Source: Roseivirga thermotolerans
GTDB taxonomy: Bacteria > Bacteroidota > Bacteroidia > Cytophagales > Cyclobacteriaceae
Assembly: GCF_014653175.1 (NCBI RefSeq)
Contig: NZ_BNAG01000001.1
Span: 248,001 to 312,000, forward strand
DNA length: 64,000 nucleotides
Direction: 5' to 3'
This document shows positions 52,121 through 60,548 of the stretch, piece by piece. Position 1 is the stretch's first letter. Every line of letters starts with the position of its first letter. Below the pieces are notes generated by a model. That model did not search any database. It worked only from the letters and a program-made list of their open reading frames with translations, and had not been told where the DNA came from. The translations under genes and the position numbers were made by a program.

Positions 52121-52520
52121 AACTACGATCATAGACAAACTGGCCTGGCTAGAGATTGTTGATGGCAAAATTCTGGTTGCCCGCAGTAAAGGGAAAGATA
52201 CCTTCTATATTCCGGGCGGAAAACGTGAACCGGGCGAATCGGACGATGAAGCCTTAATGAGAGAGATTGAAGAAGAACTGTCGGTTGCCTTGCTTCCCAA
52301 TTCTTTAGAGTATTATGGTACATTTGAGGCACAAGCCCACGGGAAACCGGAAGGTGTTGTGGTGCAAATGACCTGCTACTGGGGCAAGTATCAGGGTAAA
52401 ATTGAGCCCGCCTCGGAAATAGAAGAAATTCGTTGGCTTAACTTTGCCGATAAGCAACTTGTTTCCCGGGTAGACCGTCTCATTTTTGACGATTTGCTGA
52501 GCAAAGGGTTATTGAGCTAA
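52110..52520 (+). CDS. Nudix hydrolase
   Basis: A 136-residue hydrolase with an intact Nudix box (GGKREPGESDDEALMREIEE with the following residues, 36-59). The family cleaves a nucleoside diphosphate linked to another group; the substrate is unknown. The size is typical (about 130-150). The gene starts inside the lipoprotein gene (11-nt overlap) and ends about 70 bp before the acyltransferase-like gene. Confidence 0.9.
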   Translation: METKTTIIDKLAWLEIVDGKILVARSKGKDTFYIPGGKREPGESDDEALMREIEEELSVALLPNSLEYYGTFEAQAHGKPEGVVVQMTCYWGKYQGKIEPASEIEEIRWLNFADKQLVSRVDRLIFDDLLSKGLLS

Positions 52521-52591
52521 ATATTAGCCCTTCTGTTTTCAAGATTGCCAAATAAAAGATTTCTTTGTCCCATGCTTGAAAAGCCGTTTGT

Positions 52592-53719
52592 ATGCAATTA
52601 ATAGAGGTAAAAAATAGAAGCGAAGAACTAGCCTTTTTAGATGTGGCCCGGGAGCTCTATAAAAATGATCCCGAATGGGTTTGCCCTCTGGATACAGACA
52701 TTGAGGCGGTTTTCAACCCTGAAAAAAACACCTACTATCAGCATGGTGAAGCTACCCGTTGGATTCTTAAAAACAGCTCCGGCAAGCTCATTGGCCGAGT
52801 AGCCGCTTTCATCAACGAAAAAAAGGCCAACTATAACAATAAGCGCATTGGTGGCATTGGTTTTTTTGAAAGCATAAATGATGAAACCGCCTCCAAAATG
52901 CTGTTAGACGCTGCCATTGGCTGGCTCAAAGAGCGAAAGGTGACTACAGTTGACGGCCCCATTAATTTTGGAGAGAACGACCAGTACTGGGGCCTGTTGG
53001 TTGAGGGCTTTACTCAACCATCGTACGGAATGGCCTATAATCATCCGTATTACAAGCAACTTTTGGAAAGCTATGGTTTCCAAAAGAAAATGGAGCAAAT
53101 CACCAATGAGTTTACCCTGGAGAATGGCCTTAGCCCCCGATTTGTAAAAATTGCGGAATATGTGATGCAGCGTAGGCCTAACCTCGAAATTCGTGAGTTC
53201 AAGCCAGCTCTAATCGATGGGTTTGCCGAAGACTTCATGAACATATACAACAGCGCCTGGGCAGAGTTCGAAAACTTCACTCCTATTAAAAAGGAGTATG
53301 TGATTGAAACCTTCCGAAAAATAAAACCCATAGTAGACCCCGGTCTGGTGCAGTTTGCTTATGTAGATGGTGAACCGGCTGCTTTTGTAATGTGCCTGCC
53401 CGATGTAAACCAGATATTCAAAAAGTTCAACGGCAAGCTAAACCTCTGGAACAAGCTTCGGTTTGTGTGGCTAAAGAAAACCAAATACATTACCCGGGTA
53501 CGCGTGGTAGTCATGGGAAGCAAACCCAAGTTTCAGAACATGGGGCTGGAGTCAGTACTTACCTATTGCTGCTTTAAGCACACCATTACCAACACCAATG
53601 TCAATGAAATAGAGCTCTCGTGGGTGGGCGATTTCAACGAAAAAATGCTGGCTATTCATAGAGGCTTGGGAGCCAAACCTTCCAAAAAGCACATTACTTA
53701 TCGTTTAGAGTTGAATTAA
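52592..53719 (+). CDS. GNAT-like acyltransferase family protein
   Basis: A 375-residue protein common in Bacteroidota and annotated as GNAT-like. It has two acyltransferase-like halves, with conserved stretches such as VDGPINFGENDQYWGLLVEGF (split across residues 115-138), ESYGFQKKMEQITNEF and LSWVGDFNEKMLAIHRGLGAKP near the C-terminus. It resembles proteins with acyl-CoA binding and no known substrate. Its 3' end overlaps the convergent glycosyltransferase gene by 26 nt. Confidence 0.6.
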   Translation: MQLIEVKNRSEELAFLDVARELYKNDPEWVCPLDTDIEAVFNPEKNTYYQHGEATRWILKNSSGKLIGRVAAFINEKKANYNNKRIGGIGFFESINDETASKMLLDAAIGWLKERKVTTVDGPINFGENDQYWGLLVEGFTQPSYGMAYNHPYYKQLLESYGFQKKMEQITNEFTLENGLSPRFVKIAEYVMQRRPNLEIREFKPALIDGFAEDFMNIYNSAWAEFENFTPIKKEYVIETFRKIKPIVDPGLVQFAYVDGEPAAFVMCLPDVNQIFKKFNGKLNLWNKLRFVWLKKTKYITRVRVVVMGSKPKFQNMGLESVLTYCCFKHTITNTNVNEIELSWVGDFNEKMLAIHRGLGAKPSKKHITYRLELN

Positions 53720-55028
53720 AAATCAGCTTATCCCCTTTTAACCCCAGCAGCTCTGCCACAATGATTAGAGCCAGAAGGCCATATTCAACAATTACAACAT
53801 CCAACCTGTCGACATATTGTCCGCCAGAATAGTTGATGTAGGTGAGGAAAATGAGGTACGACCACACTAGCGGAAACCGAAACCTGGAGAACACACTTAA
53901 CGCCAACAGAGGAAGAACATACCAAGGATGAACCGTTGTGGCAAAAAGCAAATAAAACAACCATACCCAAACCATTTGCCGCGGCCATTGGCCTTTCTTT
54001 TTGGCCAAAAGAGAGTAAATCATTATTGAGCCAAGGGTAGCGTACATCATCCATTTGCCCGATTTAGCAATAATGTTATGCCCCTCTGTTTCAAACCCAT
54101 ACCACCGGGCCAGGTAGTAAAAGCTGCCATTGAACTCAAATTTTTGATAGTACAGTTGAAGACTTTCCCAAATAGCCCAAACATGAGCCGTATTAATCAA
54201 TGGCAAAAAGGTCACTGCCAAAGTACCCGTCACAATCAATCCATAGATAACGGTCTTTTTCACACCTAATTTGCGAAGCAGCAAAGGCAAGGCAATTAGT
54301 GGGATAAATTTGGTGGCTACTGACAGCCCAAAGAAAATGGCTGAAATATGGAGTCTGCCTTTTTCGTAGTGCCAAATGGCCTGTAACAAAAAGAAAATAA
54401 GTATTACTTCAAAATGAAGATTGCCACTGAATTCCAGTACCACCAAAGGGTTGAGCACATACAAAAGTCCGTAGTGTTTGGGTAATTTATAATGGGCCAG
54501 CAGGCGCTGAATTAGCTTTAGGTTTCCCCAATCGAAAACGAGCAACACAATGCGCATTACTACTATAGACCAAAATACCGACTGTGGAGAAAACAGAGCG
54601 CCAATAAAAAACACCAACTGATTGAGTGGCGGATAAATGCTAAAATACTCTTTGGAATTGAGTTTTTCGTACAAACCCGCATCAACACCCTCCACTCCGC
54701 GGTTGAGAAAATAATTTGGTAAGTGTTTGTAGGGGTCTTCCAGTGCGGTTAGCAGGCGACCATCCCATATAAACCGATAGACATCGTCTGACAACTTGGG
54801 AATGGAAGCAATTAGCAGCAAACGTAACAACATGCCCCAGTAGTAGGCCAGGTCTTCTTCGCCCGGCTCTAGTTTTTTGATTATCAACACTACCGAACCA
54901 AAGAAAAGTGTGTAGCCAGCGATCAGTGGTAAAGTGGCTTCGCGAGGCACAAAATACCCCAGATAGATGGTTAGGGCTGCACTGAGAATAAACCCCAGGT
55001 TGAGCCAATAATTGTGCTGTCTAGGCAT
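53694..55028 (-). CDS. GT87/MptB-type integral membrane glycosyltransferase
   Basis: A 444-residue multi-pass protein (about 10-12 helices) with the early acidic loop motif DDVYRFIWDGRLLT (about 80-93), the hallmark of polyprenyl-phosphate-mannose-dependent glycosyltransferases of the DUF2029/MptA-B group. It probably works in the inner membrane on the periplasmic side. Its start codon is inside the stop of the upstream GT2 gene (8-nt overlap), so it should share the sugar donor made by the operon. The last 26 nt overlap the convergent acyltransferase-like gene. Confidence 0.78.
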   Translation of the reverse strand: MPRQHNYWLNLGFILSAALTIYLGYFVPREATLPLIAGYTLFFGSVVLIIKKLEPGEEDLAYYWGMLLRLLLIASIPKLSDDVYRFIWDGRLLTALEDPYKHLPNYFLNRGVEGVDAGLYEKLNSKEYFSIYPPLNQLVFFIGALFSPQSVFWSIVVMRIVLLVFDWGNLKLIQRLLAHYKLPKHYGLLYVLNPLVVLEFSGNLHFEVILIFFLLQAIWHYEKGRLHISAIFFGLSVATKFIPLIALPLLLRKLGVKKTVIYGLIVTGTLAVTFLPLINTAHVWAIWESLQLYYQKFEFNGSFYYLARWYGFETEGHNIIAKSGKWMMYATLGSIMIYSLLAKKKGQWPRQMVWVWLFYLLFATTVHPWYVLPLLALSVFSRFRFPLVWSYLIFLTYINYSGGQYVDRLDVVIVEYGLLALIIVAELLGLKGDKLIFNSTLNDK

Positions 55029-56508
55029 GTCTTGTATGCTGTACCGAATAGTAGAACACCAACAAGAAACCTAAACTAAGCAAGATATGAAAGGGCAGAA
55101 GGGCAAAATCGTTGAAATAGAAAGCCAACGCCAGGCCTGCCGAAAAGTAGAGGCTCAGCAAGCCTTCTACCAGAGTAAGAGGGTTTACCTTCCTACTAAA
55201 GTATTTATTCCCATGCCAACTGTCTTTGGTGGTCTTTATATTGAATTTCGGAGTTCGGATAAAAGGACTTTTCTTACCAATCAATCCTTCAAAAACAGCT
55301 ACAGCATTGTGTACTGAAAGTCCCAGAAAAACAGAGAGGAGCATAAACATTTGAGGCACAAACTGTCGCAAGTTTTGCCAAAAACTTACCCCATCGTTCT
55401 TAAATCCATTCCAATAAAAAATGACCAAAAACACATAGCCCATCAGGAATATCATGGAAATATTGAGCAGCATGCCCCAACCATCGGACAGGTTGCGAAT
55501 AAAAAGCACCGGAACACTGAGCAATGCCGTAATAACAATGCAAATAAACACAGCCGAGTTTAGCAAATGGAAAGCCGCATGAAACTTAGTTCCCCAGGGC
55601 AGCTGAGCTTTTAACACTTGCGGAAGCAGCTTTCTGCTTGTTTCAGCAGCCCCTTTGGTCCAGCGGTATTGCTGTGATTTTATGGCCCCCATAGCGGCAG
55701 GCAATTCGGCCGGAGCTACAATTTCGGGGGTATAGAATATTTTCCATCCTTTGAGTTGAGCCCTGTAGCTTAAGTCCAGATCTTCTGTCAGTGTATCGGC
55801 TTTCCAGCCTCCTGCATCTTCAATACAGGTCTTTCGCCAAACGCCTGCAGTACCGTTGAAGTTGAGAAAGTGCCCGCCCTGAAATCGGCCGTTCTGTTCT
55901 ACCCGAAAATGAGTATTGAGCCCAAAGGCTTGCAGACGAGTAAGCAACGAATACTTTTCATTGATGTGCCCCCAACGTGTTTGCACTACCCCAATATCTT
56001 TGGATTGATTAAAGTGTGGCACCGAGCCTTTCAGAAAATCGGGTTGAGGCACAAAGTCGGCATCGAAAATGGCGATAAACTCGCCTTTGGCACGGGCCAT
56101 TCCATATTGCAATGCACCTGCTTTAAAGCCTTTACGCTCCGGACGTCTAACGTGCTCAATGGCTACCCCTTGCTGCTGCCAGTGGCTTACTTTCCGGGCA
56201 ATAAGCTCAACGGTTTCATCGTCAGAATCGTCCAACACCTGAATTTCAAGACGCTCTTTCGGCCAGTCGAATCGGGCAACGGCATCGATAAGGCGCTCCA
56301 CCACATACAGCTCATTATACACCGGCAGCTGCACCGTAACCATGGGGTACTCATAGTCAGGACCAACGGTAGCCGGTTGCTTTATTTGACCCTTTTTAAC
56401 TGCTTTTTTGTAATGATACACCAGGCTTAACTGCGAAATACTGTAGGCAAAGATGAACAGCAGCGCCCCTGTGTAAAGTGTCATTATCAGTAGTTCCAGC
56501 CAGTACAT
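55021..56508 (-). CDS. Family 2 processive-type glycosyltransferase (BcsA-like)
   Basis: A 495-residue protein with one N-terminal helix, a cytoplasmic GT2 domain and several C-terminal membrane helices. The catalytic set DDSDD (93-97), DAD (149-151), TED (241-243) and QQYRW (279-283) is complete, as in cellulose-synthase-like glycan polymerases (CESA_CaSu_A2 group). It probably adds beta-linked sugars from a nucleotide sugar and may pass the product through the membrane. It lies between the DPM-like and GT87-like genes, overlapping each. Confidence 0.85.
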   Translation of the reverse strand: MYWLELLIMTLYTGALLFIFAYSISQLSLVYHYKKAVKKGQIKQPATVGPDYEYPMVTVQLPVYNELYVVERLIDAVARFDWPKERLEIQVLDDSDDETVELIARKVSHWQQQGVAIEHVRRPERKGFKAGALQYGMARAKGEFIAIFDADFVPQPDFLKGSVPHFNQSKDIGVVQTRWGHINEKYSLLTRLQAFGLNTHFRVEQNGRFQGGHFLNFNGTAGVWRKTCIEDAGGWKADTLTEDLDLSYRAQLKGWKIFYTPEIVAPAELPAAMGAIKSQQYRWTKGAAETSRKLLPQVLKAQLPWGTKFHAAFHLLNSAVFICIVITALLSVPVLFIRNLSDGWGMLLNISMIFLMGYVFLVIFYWNGFKNDGVSFWQNLRQFVPQMFMLLSVFLGLSVHNAVAVFEGLIGKKSPFIRTPKFNIKTTKDSWHGNKYFSRKVNPLTLVEGLLSLYFSAGLALAFYFNDFALLPFHILLSLGFLLVFYYSVQHTRHA

Positions 56509-57218
56509 TACAAATACTTAAATATGGTATATAAAATTTTATAACCTGCCATAACAGTGCCCTTCACAGTACCCGACACTTTGCTAACCCCTATTCTCCT
56601 TTTATAGTTTACAGGCACCTCTGTACAGCGTAGGCCCTGCTGAGCAGCTTTCAGTTGCATTTCAACCGTCCAGCCATAATTTCTATCCGTCATATTCAAG
56701 GCCATAAGACGCTTGTACTTAATGGCTCTAAAAGGCCCCAAGTCAGTAAAACGAACTCCATAGAACCATCGCAAAAGAGTGGTGGCCAACCAGTTACCAA
56801 ACACCTGCGGAAAAGTCATCGATCCGGACTCTCGTGTACCCAAGGCTCGGGAACCAATCACCATATCGAAATTATCCTCTACAATTGGGTGCACCAGTTC
56901 GGGTAATTGTGTGGGGTAGTCTGAATAATCGCCATCAATAAACACTACAATATCTGTTGTATCATTCAGGCCTTTCAGATATTCCAGTCCCTTTAAACAG
57001 GCGTTTCCATAACCCGGGGTCATTTCATTCAATACAGTGGCTCCGGCCTGCCGGGCTACTTCCACCGTATTGTCGGTAGAAGCATTATTCACCACAATTA
57101 CCTCCTTAACCATGGGCTTGGGAATATCCCTTACCACCAGCGCAATAGATTTTTCTTCATTAAATGCCGGTATAATAACCCTGATGTTCAACAACTCCCT
57201 TTTCAAAACAAAGCGCAA
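56508..57218 (-). CDS. Family 2 glycosyltransferase, dolichyl-phosphate mannose synthase-like
   Basis: A 236-residue GT2 enzyme with FNEE (19-22), ASTDNT (46-51) and catalytic DGD (95-97); the C-terminal end lacks a membrane domain. It probably makes polyprenyl-phosphate-sugar (often mannose or glucose) from a nucleotide sugar. No ATG is available at the N-terminus: the frame starts with TTG at 57218, and TTG codons at 57194 and 57191 are alternatives that keep the fold (IRVIIPAFNEE). The start of the next gene overlaps its stop by one base (TAATG). Confidence 0.82.
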   Translation of the reverse strand: MRFVLKRELLNIRVIIPAFNEEKSIALVVRDIPKPMVKEVIVVNNASTDNTVEVARQAGATVLNEMTPGYGNACLKGLEYLKGLNDTTDIVVFIDGDYSDYPTQLPELVHPIVEDNFDMVIGSRALGTRESGSMTFPQVFGNWLATTLLRWFYGVRFTDLGPFRAIKYKRLMALNMTDRNYGWTVEMQLKAAQQGLRCTEVPVNYKRRIGVSKVSGTVKGTVMAGYKILYTIFKYL

Positions 57219-57404
57219 AGCTATGAAATATCAACTTCATCAAAGCCAAACACCTTGCTCGAAGTTCCATCTTTGACCAATTAGCTCTCCAGTTGTCAGC
57301 TATCAAACACTTTAGAAGGCAAGCCACCAGCCCGTCACTATATATCGTGAGGAGACGGCTGCCAGATTCAGCGGACTTCAGACAATTTACCACCTACATT
57401 AAAA

Positions 57405-57612
57405 TAACCTGAGTTCGATGTAAGTAAGTAGTAAAATATCCCCTCTTAGGAGGTCATTGCGGAACATTTCTCTGAAAACTTCACATACGCAAAGGAAAAT
57501 ATCCGCAATCTCATTTAGGCTCTGTTGAGATACCGGATAAAACAGCCCTTTTTGAGAGTTTAAGGCCTGTTTTTCCGGCATGACGTTCTTTTCGTACATC
57601 GAACTCAGGTTA
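57405..57612. mobile_element. MITE-like element with 18-bp terminal inverted repeats
   Basis: TAACCTGAGTTCGATGTA (57405-57422) and its exact reverse complement (57595-57612) bound a 208-bp segment. On the minus strand the interior encodes a short remnant (LNEIADIFLCVCEVFREMF) that resembles the N-terminus of IS982-type transposases, then runs straight into the left end, so most of the transposase is deleted. TTAAAA occurs at both outer edges. The assignment to IS982 is from memory of IS ends and N-termini. The flanks (57219-57404 and 57613-57754) hold no gene I can support. Confidence 0.65.
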
Positions 57613-57754
57613 AAACACATGAGGAATGATGGTTTCAATATACAGTGCTATTCTCGTTGGCTACTGTAACTTCGCACTAAACACCTGAAAGATGAAAGAT
57701 TGAACCGAAAATCAAATCAATCAGTTATTTTTCATGTACATACATATAAATTCA

Positions 57755-57762
57755 AGAAAGGA
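57755..57762 (+). promoter_or_regulatory. Strong Shine-Dalgarno site of the pirin gene
   Basis: AGAAAGGA, 6 nt before the ATG at 57769, is fully complementary to the expected end of 16S rRNA. Such strong sites are uncommon in Bacteroidota; it decides the start codon. Confidence 0.6.
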
Positions 57763-57768
57763 CATATA

Positions 57769-58479
57769 ATGAAAACCGTAGTACATAAATCTGAAAGCCG
57801 TGGCTTTGCTGATCATGGTTGGTTAAAGAGTCATCACTCCTTTAGCTTTGCTGGATACTATAACCCTGAAAGGGTACATTTTGGAGCATTGCGAGTGCTC
57901 AATGATGACCAGGTAGCCGCGGGCATGGGCTTTGGCACACATCCACACGACAATATGGAAATAGTGTCCATTCCTCTATTTGGAGATTTGGAACATAAAG
58001 ACAGCACCGGGCGCCATAAAGTAATCCGCCAGGGCGATGTACAGATTATGTCGGCCGGAAGTGGAATAAGTCATTCGGAGTATAACCATAGCCGGGAGGA
58101 AGAAGTACACTTTCTACAGATTTGGGTATTTCCTAAGGAAAAGAATATTGAACCGCGCTACGAACAAAAGACCTTCCATGCCGAAGATCGAATGAACCGG
58201 TTCCAAACGGTGGTATCTCCTGACGCGGGCGATGCTCTCCGGATAAATCAAGACGCCTATTTTAGCCTGGCCAATCTGGATGCCGGCACCACTCTGCACT
58301 ATCCAATAAAGACGGCCGGCAACGGAGTATACTTATTTGTGCTGAACGGAGACCTTCAGGTAGCAGGTGAGTCGCTAAGCACGCGAGATGCTGTAGGCAT
58401 TATGGAAACTGAAAGTGTTGAAGTAAAGGCCAAATCGTATGCCGAAGTATTGGCGATAGAGGTACCAATGCAGTTTTAA
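57769..58479 (+). CDS. Pirin family protein
   Basis: A 236-residue bicupin. The start at 57769 follows a Shine-Dalgarno site; a longer frame to 57700 has no support. The N-terminal cupin carries the metal ligands (FGTHPHDNMEIVS and SGISHSEYNHS), and the C-terminal cupin is degenerate. Bacterial pirins include quercetin dioxygenases and redox-linked regulators; the role here is unknown. The gene lies just after the 208-bp inverted-repeat element and ends before a terminator, so it is its own unit. Confidence 0.9.
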   Translation: MKTVVHKSESRGFADHGWLKSHHSFSFAGYYNPERVHFGALRVLNDDQVAAGMGFGTHPHDNMEIVSIPLFGDLEHKDSTGRHKVIRQGDVQIMSAGSGISHSEYNHSREEEVHFLQIWVFPKEKNIEPRYEQKTFHAEDRMNRFQTVVSPDAGDALRINQDAYFSLANLDAGTTLHYPIKTAGNGVYLFVLNGDLQVAGESLSTRDAVGIMETESVEVKAKSYAEVLAIEVPMQF

Positions 58480-58540
58480 CCAGCTGCAGGAAGGCTCACC
58501 AGACCCGGAAGCACCAAAACCAAATAAAACTTTGTCTAAT

Positions 58541-58570
58541 CCGACCAACTTTTACCAGTTGGTCGGTTTT
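58541..58570 (+). terminator. Terminator after the pirin gene
   Basis: CCGACCAACT (58541-58550), loop TTTACC, AGTTGGTCGG (58557-58566) then TTTT. The stem is perfect over 10 bp. Confidence 0.85.
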
Positions 58571-58651
58571 GCTATACATTGGCCTATTAAAAAATTTCTG
58601 TCTGGCCAAGAGCTCCATAGGACAGAGGCATTCCAAACATTATATTGCGGT

Positions 58652-59140
58652 ATGAGAACTGACTTTAACCTGCGCGAAATTACCCTTCAGGCCTTCGAGG
58701 AGTTTATACTTGTAGACGACAAAGACACAGCCGTAAAACCTGCACCTGACAAATGGTCGGCCAAGGAGGTTTTAGGCCATCTGATCGACTCTGCCTCCAA
58801 TAATCATGGACGTTTTGTACGTGCACAATTTGAAGAAAACCTTAGCATTGAAGGCTATAAGCAAAACGAATGGGTAGACGCTCAGGATTATCAAAATCAG
58901 GAATGGCAAGACCTGCTCATTATGTGGAGACAGTTTAACCTTCTTCTTTCCAACCTCATGTTTAATACCTCTCCCTCGAAGAGGGAGAAAAAACTCTCTA
59001 TTCCGAACGCATTTCAACCCTCGGGCCCCGACCTAAAAGAAGCTCCAGGAACCCTCGGTTATTTAATGGAAGACTATGTGGTTCACCTTAAGAAACATTT
59101 GGGGCAGATTAGAAATTTATTGAGCCAAACTAATGATTAA
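58652..59140 (+). CDS. DinB/YfiT-like protein
   Basis: A 162-residue DinB-superfamily four-helix bundle. A longer frame starts at 58532, but it runs through the pirin terminator, so the ATG at 58652 is preferred. WSAKEVLGHLIDSASNNHGRF contains the first metal His, and VVHLKKHLGQI near the end gives the other two. The family includes metal-dependent thiol S-transferases and proteins with unknown substrates. The stop overlaps the next gene by 8 nt. Confidence 0.82.
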   Translation: MRTDFNLREITLQAFEEFILVDDKDTAVKPAPDKWSAKEVLGHLIDSASNNHGRFVRAQFEENLSIEGYKQNEWVDAQDYQNQEWQDLLIMWRQFNLLLSNLMFNTSPSKREKKLSIPNAFQPSGPDLKEAPGTLGYLMEDYVVHLKKHLGQIRNLLSQTND

Positions 59141-59558
59141 GATGAACGCACTATTTCGGCTAGGTTCATTCCTTGTTTTAATGCTGTTGACCCTGCCATT
59201 AGTTGGTCAGTCAGAATCAAACCAACCCTTTTCTCCTGTTATTAAATCGCCCGACCCAAACCTTGTTTTCGCTCAGTTTAAAGGAGGCAAAAAGGGCCTG
59301 GATGAATATCTGAAAAAGTCTGTCAGGCTGCCAGACTCCCTATCTACAGTGAACAAAGAAGGAGTAATTGTTTTACACTACACTGTGGGTACCAATAATA
59401 AAGTAGTTCTGGTGAATGTAGTCACACAGCACACCACTTTGCCGGAAGTATTCCACCCATACATTACAAAAGTTCTATTGGCATCAGGCCCCTGGAAATG
59501 TGCCACCAGAAAAGGTAAGCCAATCAAAAGCCTGCACGAAGTAAGTTTTTCGTTTTGA
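59133..59558 (+). CDS. TonB C-terminal-domain-like periplasmic protein
   Basis: A 141-residue protein with a signal peptide (about 1-26, LLTLPLVGQ) and a TonB-C-like fold (LDEYLKKSVRLPDSL... GVIVLHYTVGTNNKVVLVNVV... GPWKCATRKGKPIKSL). There is no transmembrane anchor like that of TonB, so it may act as a periplasmic module or bind outer-membrane partners rather than transduce energy. It overlaps the DinB-like gene by 8 nt. The start may be at 59133 or at the next ATG, 59142. Confidence 0.72.
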   Translation: MIKMNALFRLGSFLVLMLLTLPLVGQSESNQPFSPVIKSPDPNLVFAQFKGGKKGLDEYLKKSVRLPDSLSTVNKEGVIVLHYTVGTNNKVVLVNVVTQHTTLPEVFHPYITKVLLASGPWKCATRKGKPIKSLHEVSFSF

Positions 59559-59654
59559 CTTCTATTGGTCCTATTAATCTTCATTTGTTTTAAATGCAAA
59601 AGACACTAATGAAGATCCCATGGAAGTAAAATATAACTTCCATCATATGTTGGG

Positions 59655-59706
59655 GTCTTCACAGGGCTTTATAAGAGCCTCTTGTGTTTTCACAAATGGT
59701 GCAAAG
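59655..59706 (+). repeat. Double-hairpin repeat, copy 2
   Basis: The counterpart of the 46071 element. GTCTTCACAG, a GGCT...AGCC stem, and TTGTG-TTTT-CACAA followed by ATGGTG are kept. A further hairpin ATGGAAGT/ACTTCCAT lies upstream (59620-59643). The following ATG (59697) opens only a 12-codon frame (MVQRVESCAIRT), similar at its start to MVAKV at copy 1, so this copy may be a decayed relative. Confidence 0.55.
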
Positions 59707-59804
59707 GGTAGAATCATGCGCCATACGGACTTAAGCAAGTGAACCTAAAATACAAAAACCCAGAGTGGCATTTTGTTTGATAGGCAATGAGCAAAGTCAA
59801 AACC

Positions 59805-60539
59805 ATGAATAGACAACTACTTACCCTTCTCCTTTTATCTGCATTGGCCTATTCTTGTGCCTCACCTATACCCATTAGTAAGCTTTCGGCCAACGATAAC
59901 GAAGGCAAATGGATAGCCGGTAGAAAGTTCATTACCAAAGAATTGAATGGCCATTACATAACGCTCAGTTACTATCGAAACGATGGTGATATGTTGATAT
60001 TCGATGTACTATATGACAATCGCTCTTCAGACACGCTCATATTCGATCCGAGTAATGCCCTTATTTCTGCCTATGCTCCTGATATGTTCCATTTGAGCAC
60101 ACAAAAGGCAGTAGATCCGGAGCTGAAAATTTTAGAATATGATCGTTCAGCCGCTCGTGAAGAAGCCAGACTCGTCAACGATAGAATCTCTGAACTTTTT
60201 ATTAATGCCACCGACCTTGCTACTACCATTGTAGAGTCTACCGATCCGAGAATTTCTCAAGAAGAAGCAGATGCCCGTTTTATACAGCGCAATCAAATGA
60301 GCGATAGCCGGCAATTGGCACTAGACCGCAGAGAAGCCTTTCTGCAGGAAATAAAAAACACCCGGGTATATTGGGAAGAAACACCGGTTAGAAAAACTAC
60401 CGTTCTCACCAACGAATACATAAGCGGCCTGCTCTTTTTTGAGCGAAACCGAGATGCTCAGTTCTATACGGTAAGTTTTACCATCCCTAAACATGGCACC
60501 ATCGACTTCGAATTTGAGCAGGCATTGATAAAACCCTAG
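59805..60539 (+). CDS. Uncharacterised lipoprotein
   Basis: A 244-residue protein from the ATG at 59805 (an ATG six codons upstream is possible). The signal peptide ends at a lipobox (LAYSC), so it should be lipidated. The middle is rich in Asp, Ser and Glu, with a helical stretch (AREEARLVNDRISELFINATDLATTI) and a C-terminal beta region. No family is recognised. It is flanked by copy 2 of the hairpin repeat and a convergent Fe-S protein gene 9 bp downstream. Confidence 0.65.
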   Translation: MNRQLLTLLLLSALAYSCASPIPISKLSANDNEGKWIAGRKFITKELNGHYITLSYYRNDGDMLIFDVLYDNRSSDTLIFDPSNALISAYAPDMFHLSTQKAVDPELKILEYDRSAAREEARLVNDRISELFINATDLATTIVESTDPRISQEEADARFIQRNQMSDSRQLALDRREAFLQEIKNTRVYWEETPVRKTTVLTNEYISGLLFFERNRDAQFYTVSFTIPKHGTIDFEFEQALIKP

Positions 60540-60548
60540 CCGAAACGG

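Noticed and set aside
57399-57638. 79-aa frame as a gene
   Set aside because: It crosses both inverted-repeat ends of the 208-bp element. Only its middle resembles a transposase N-terminus, so it is treated as a remnant.
58532-58651. Upstream extension of the DinB-like gene
   Set aside because: It contains the pirin terminator.
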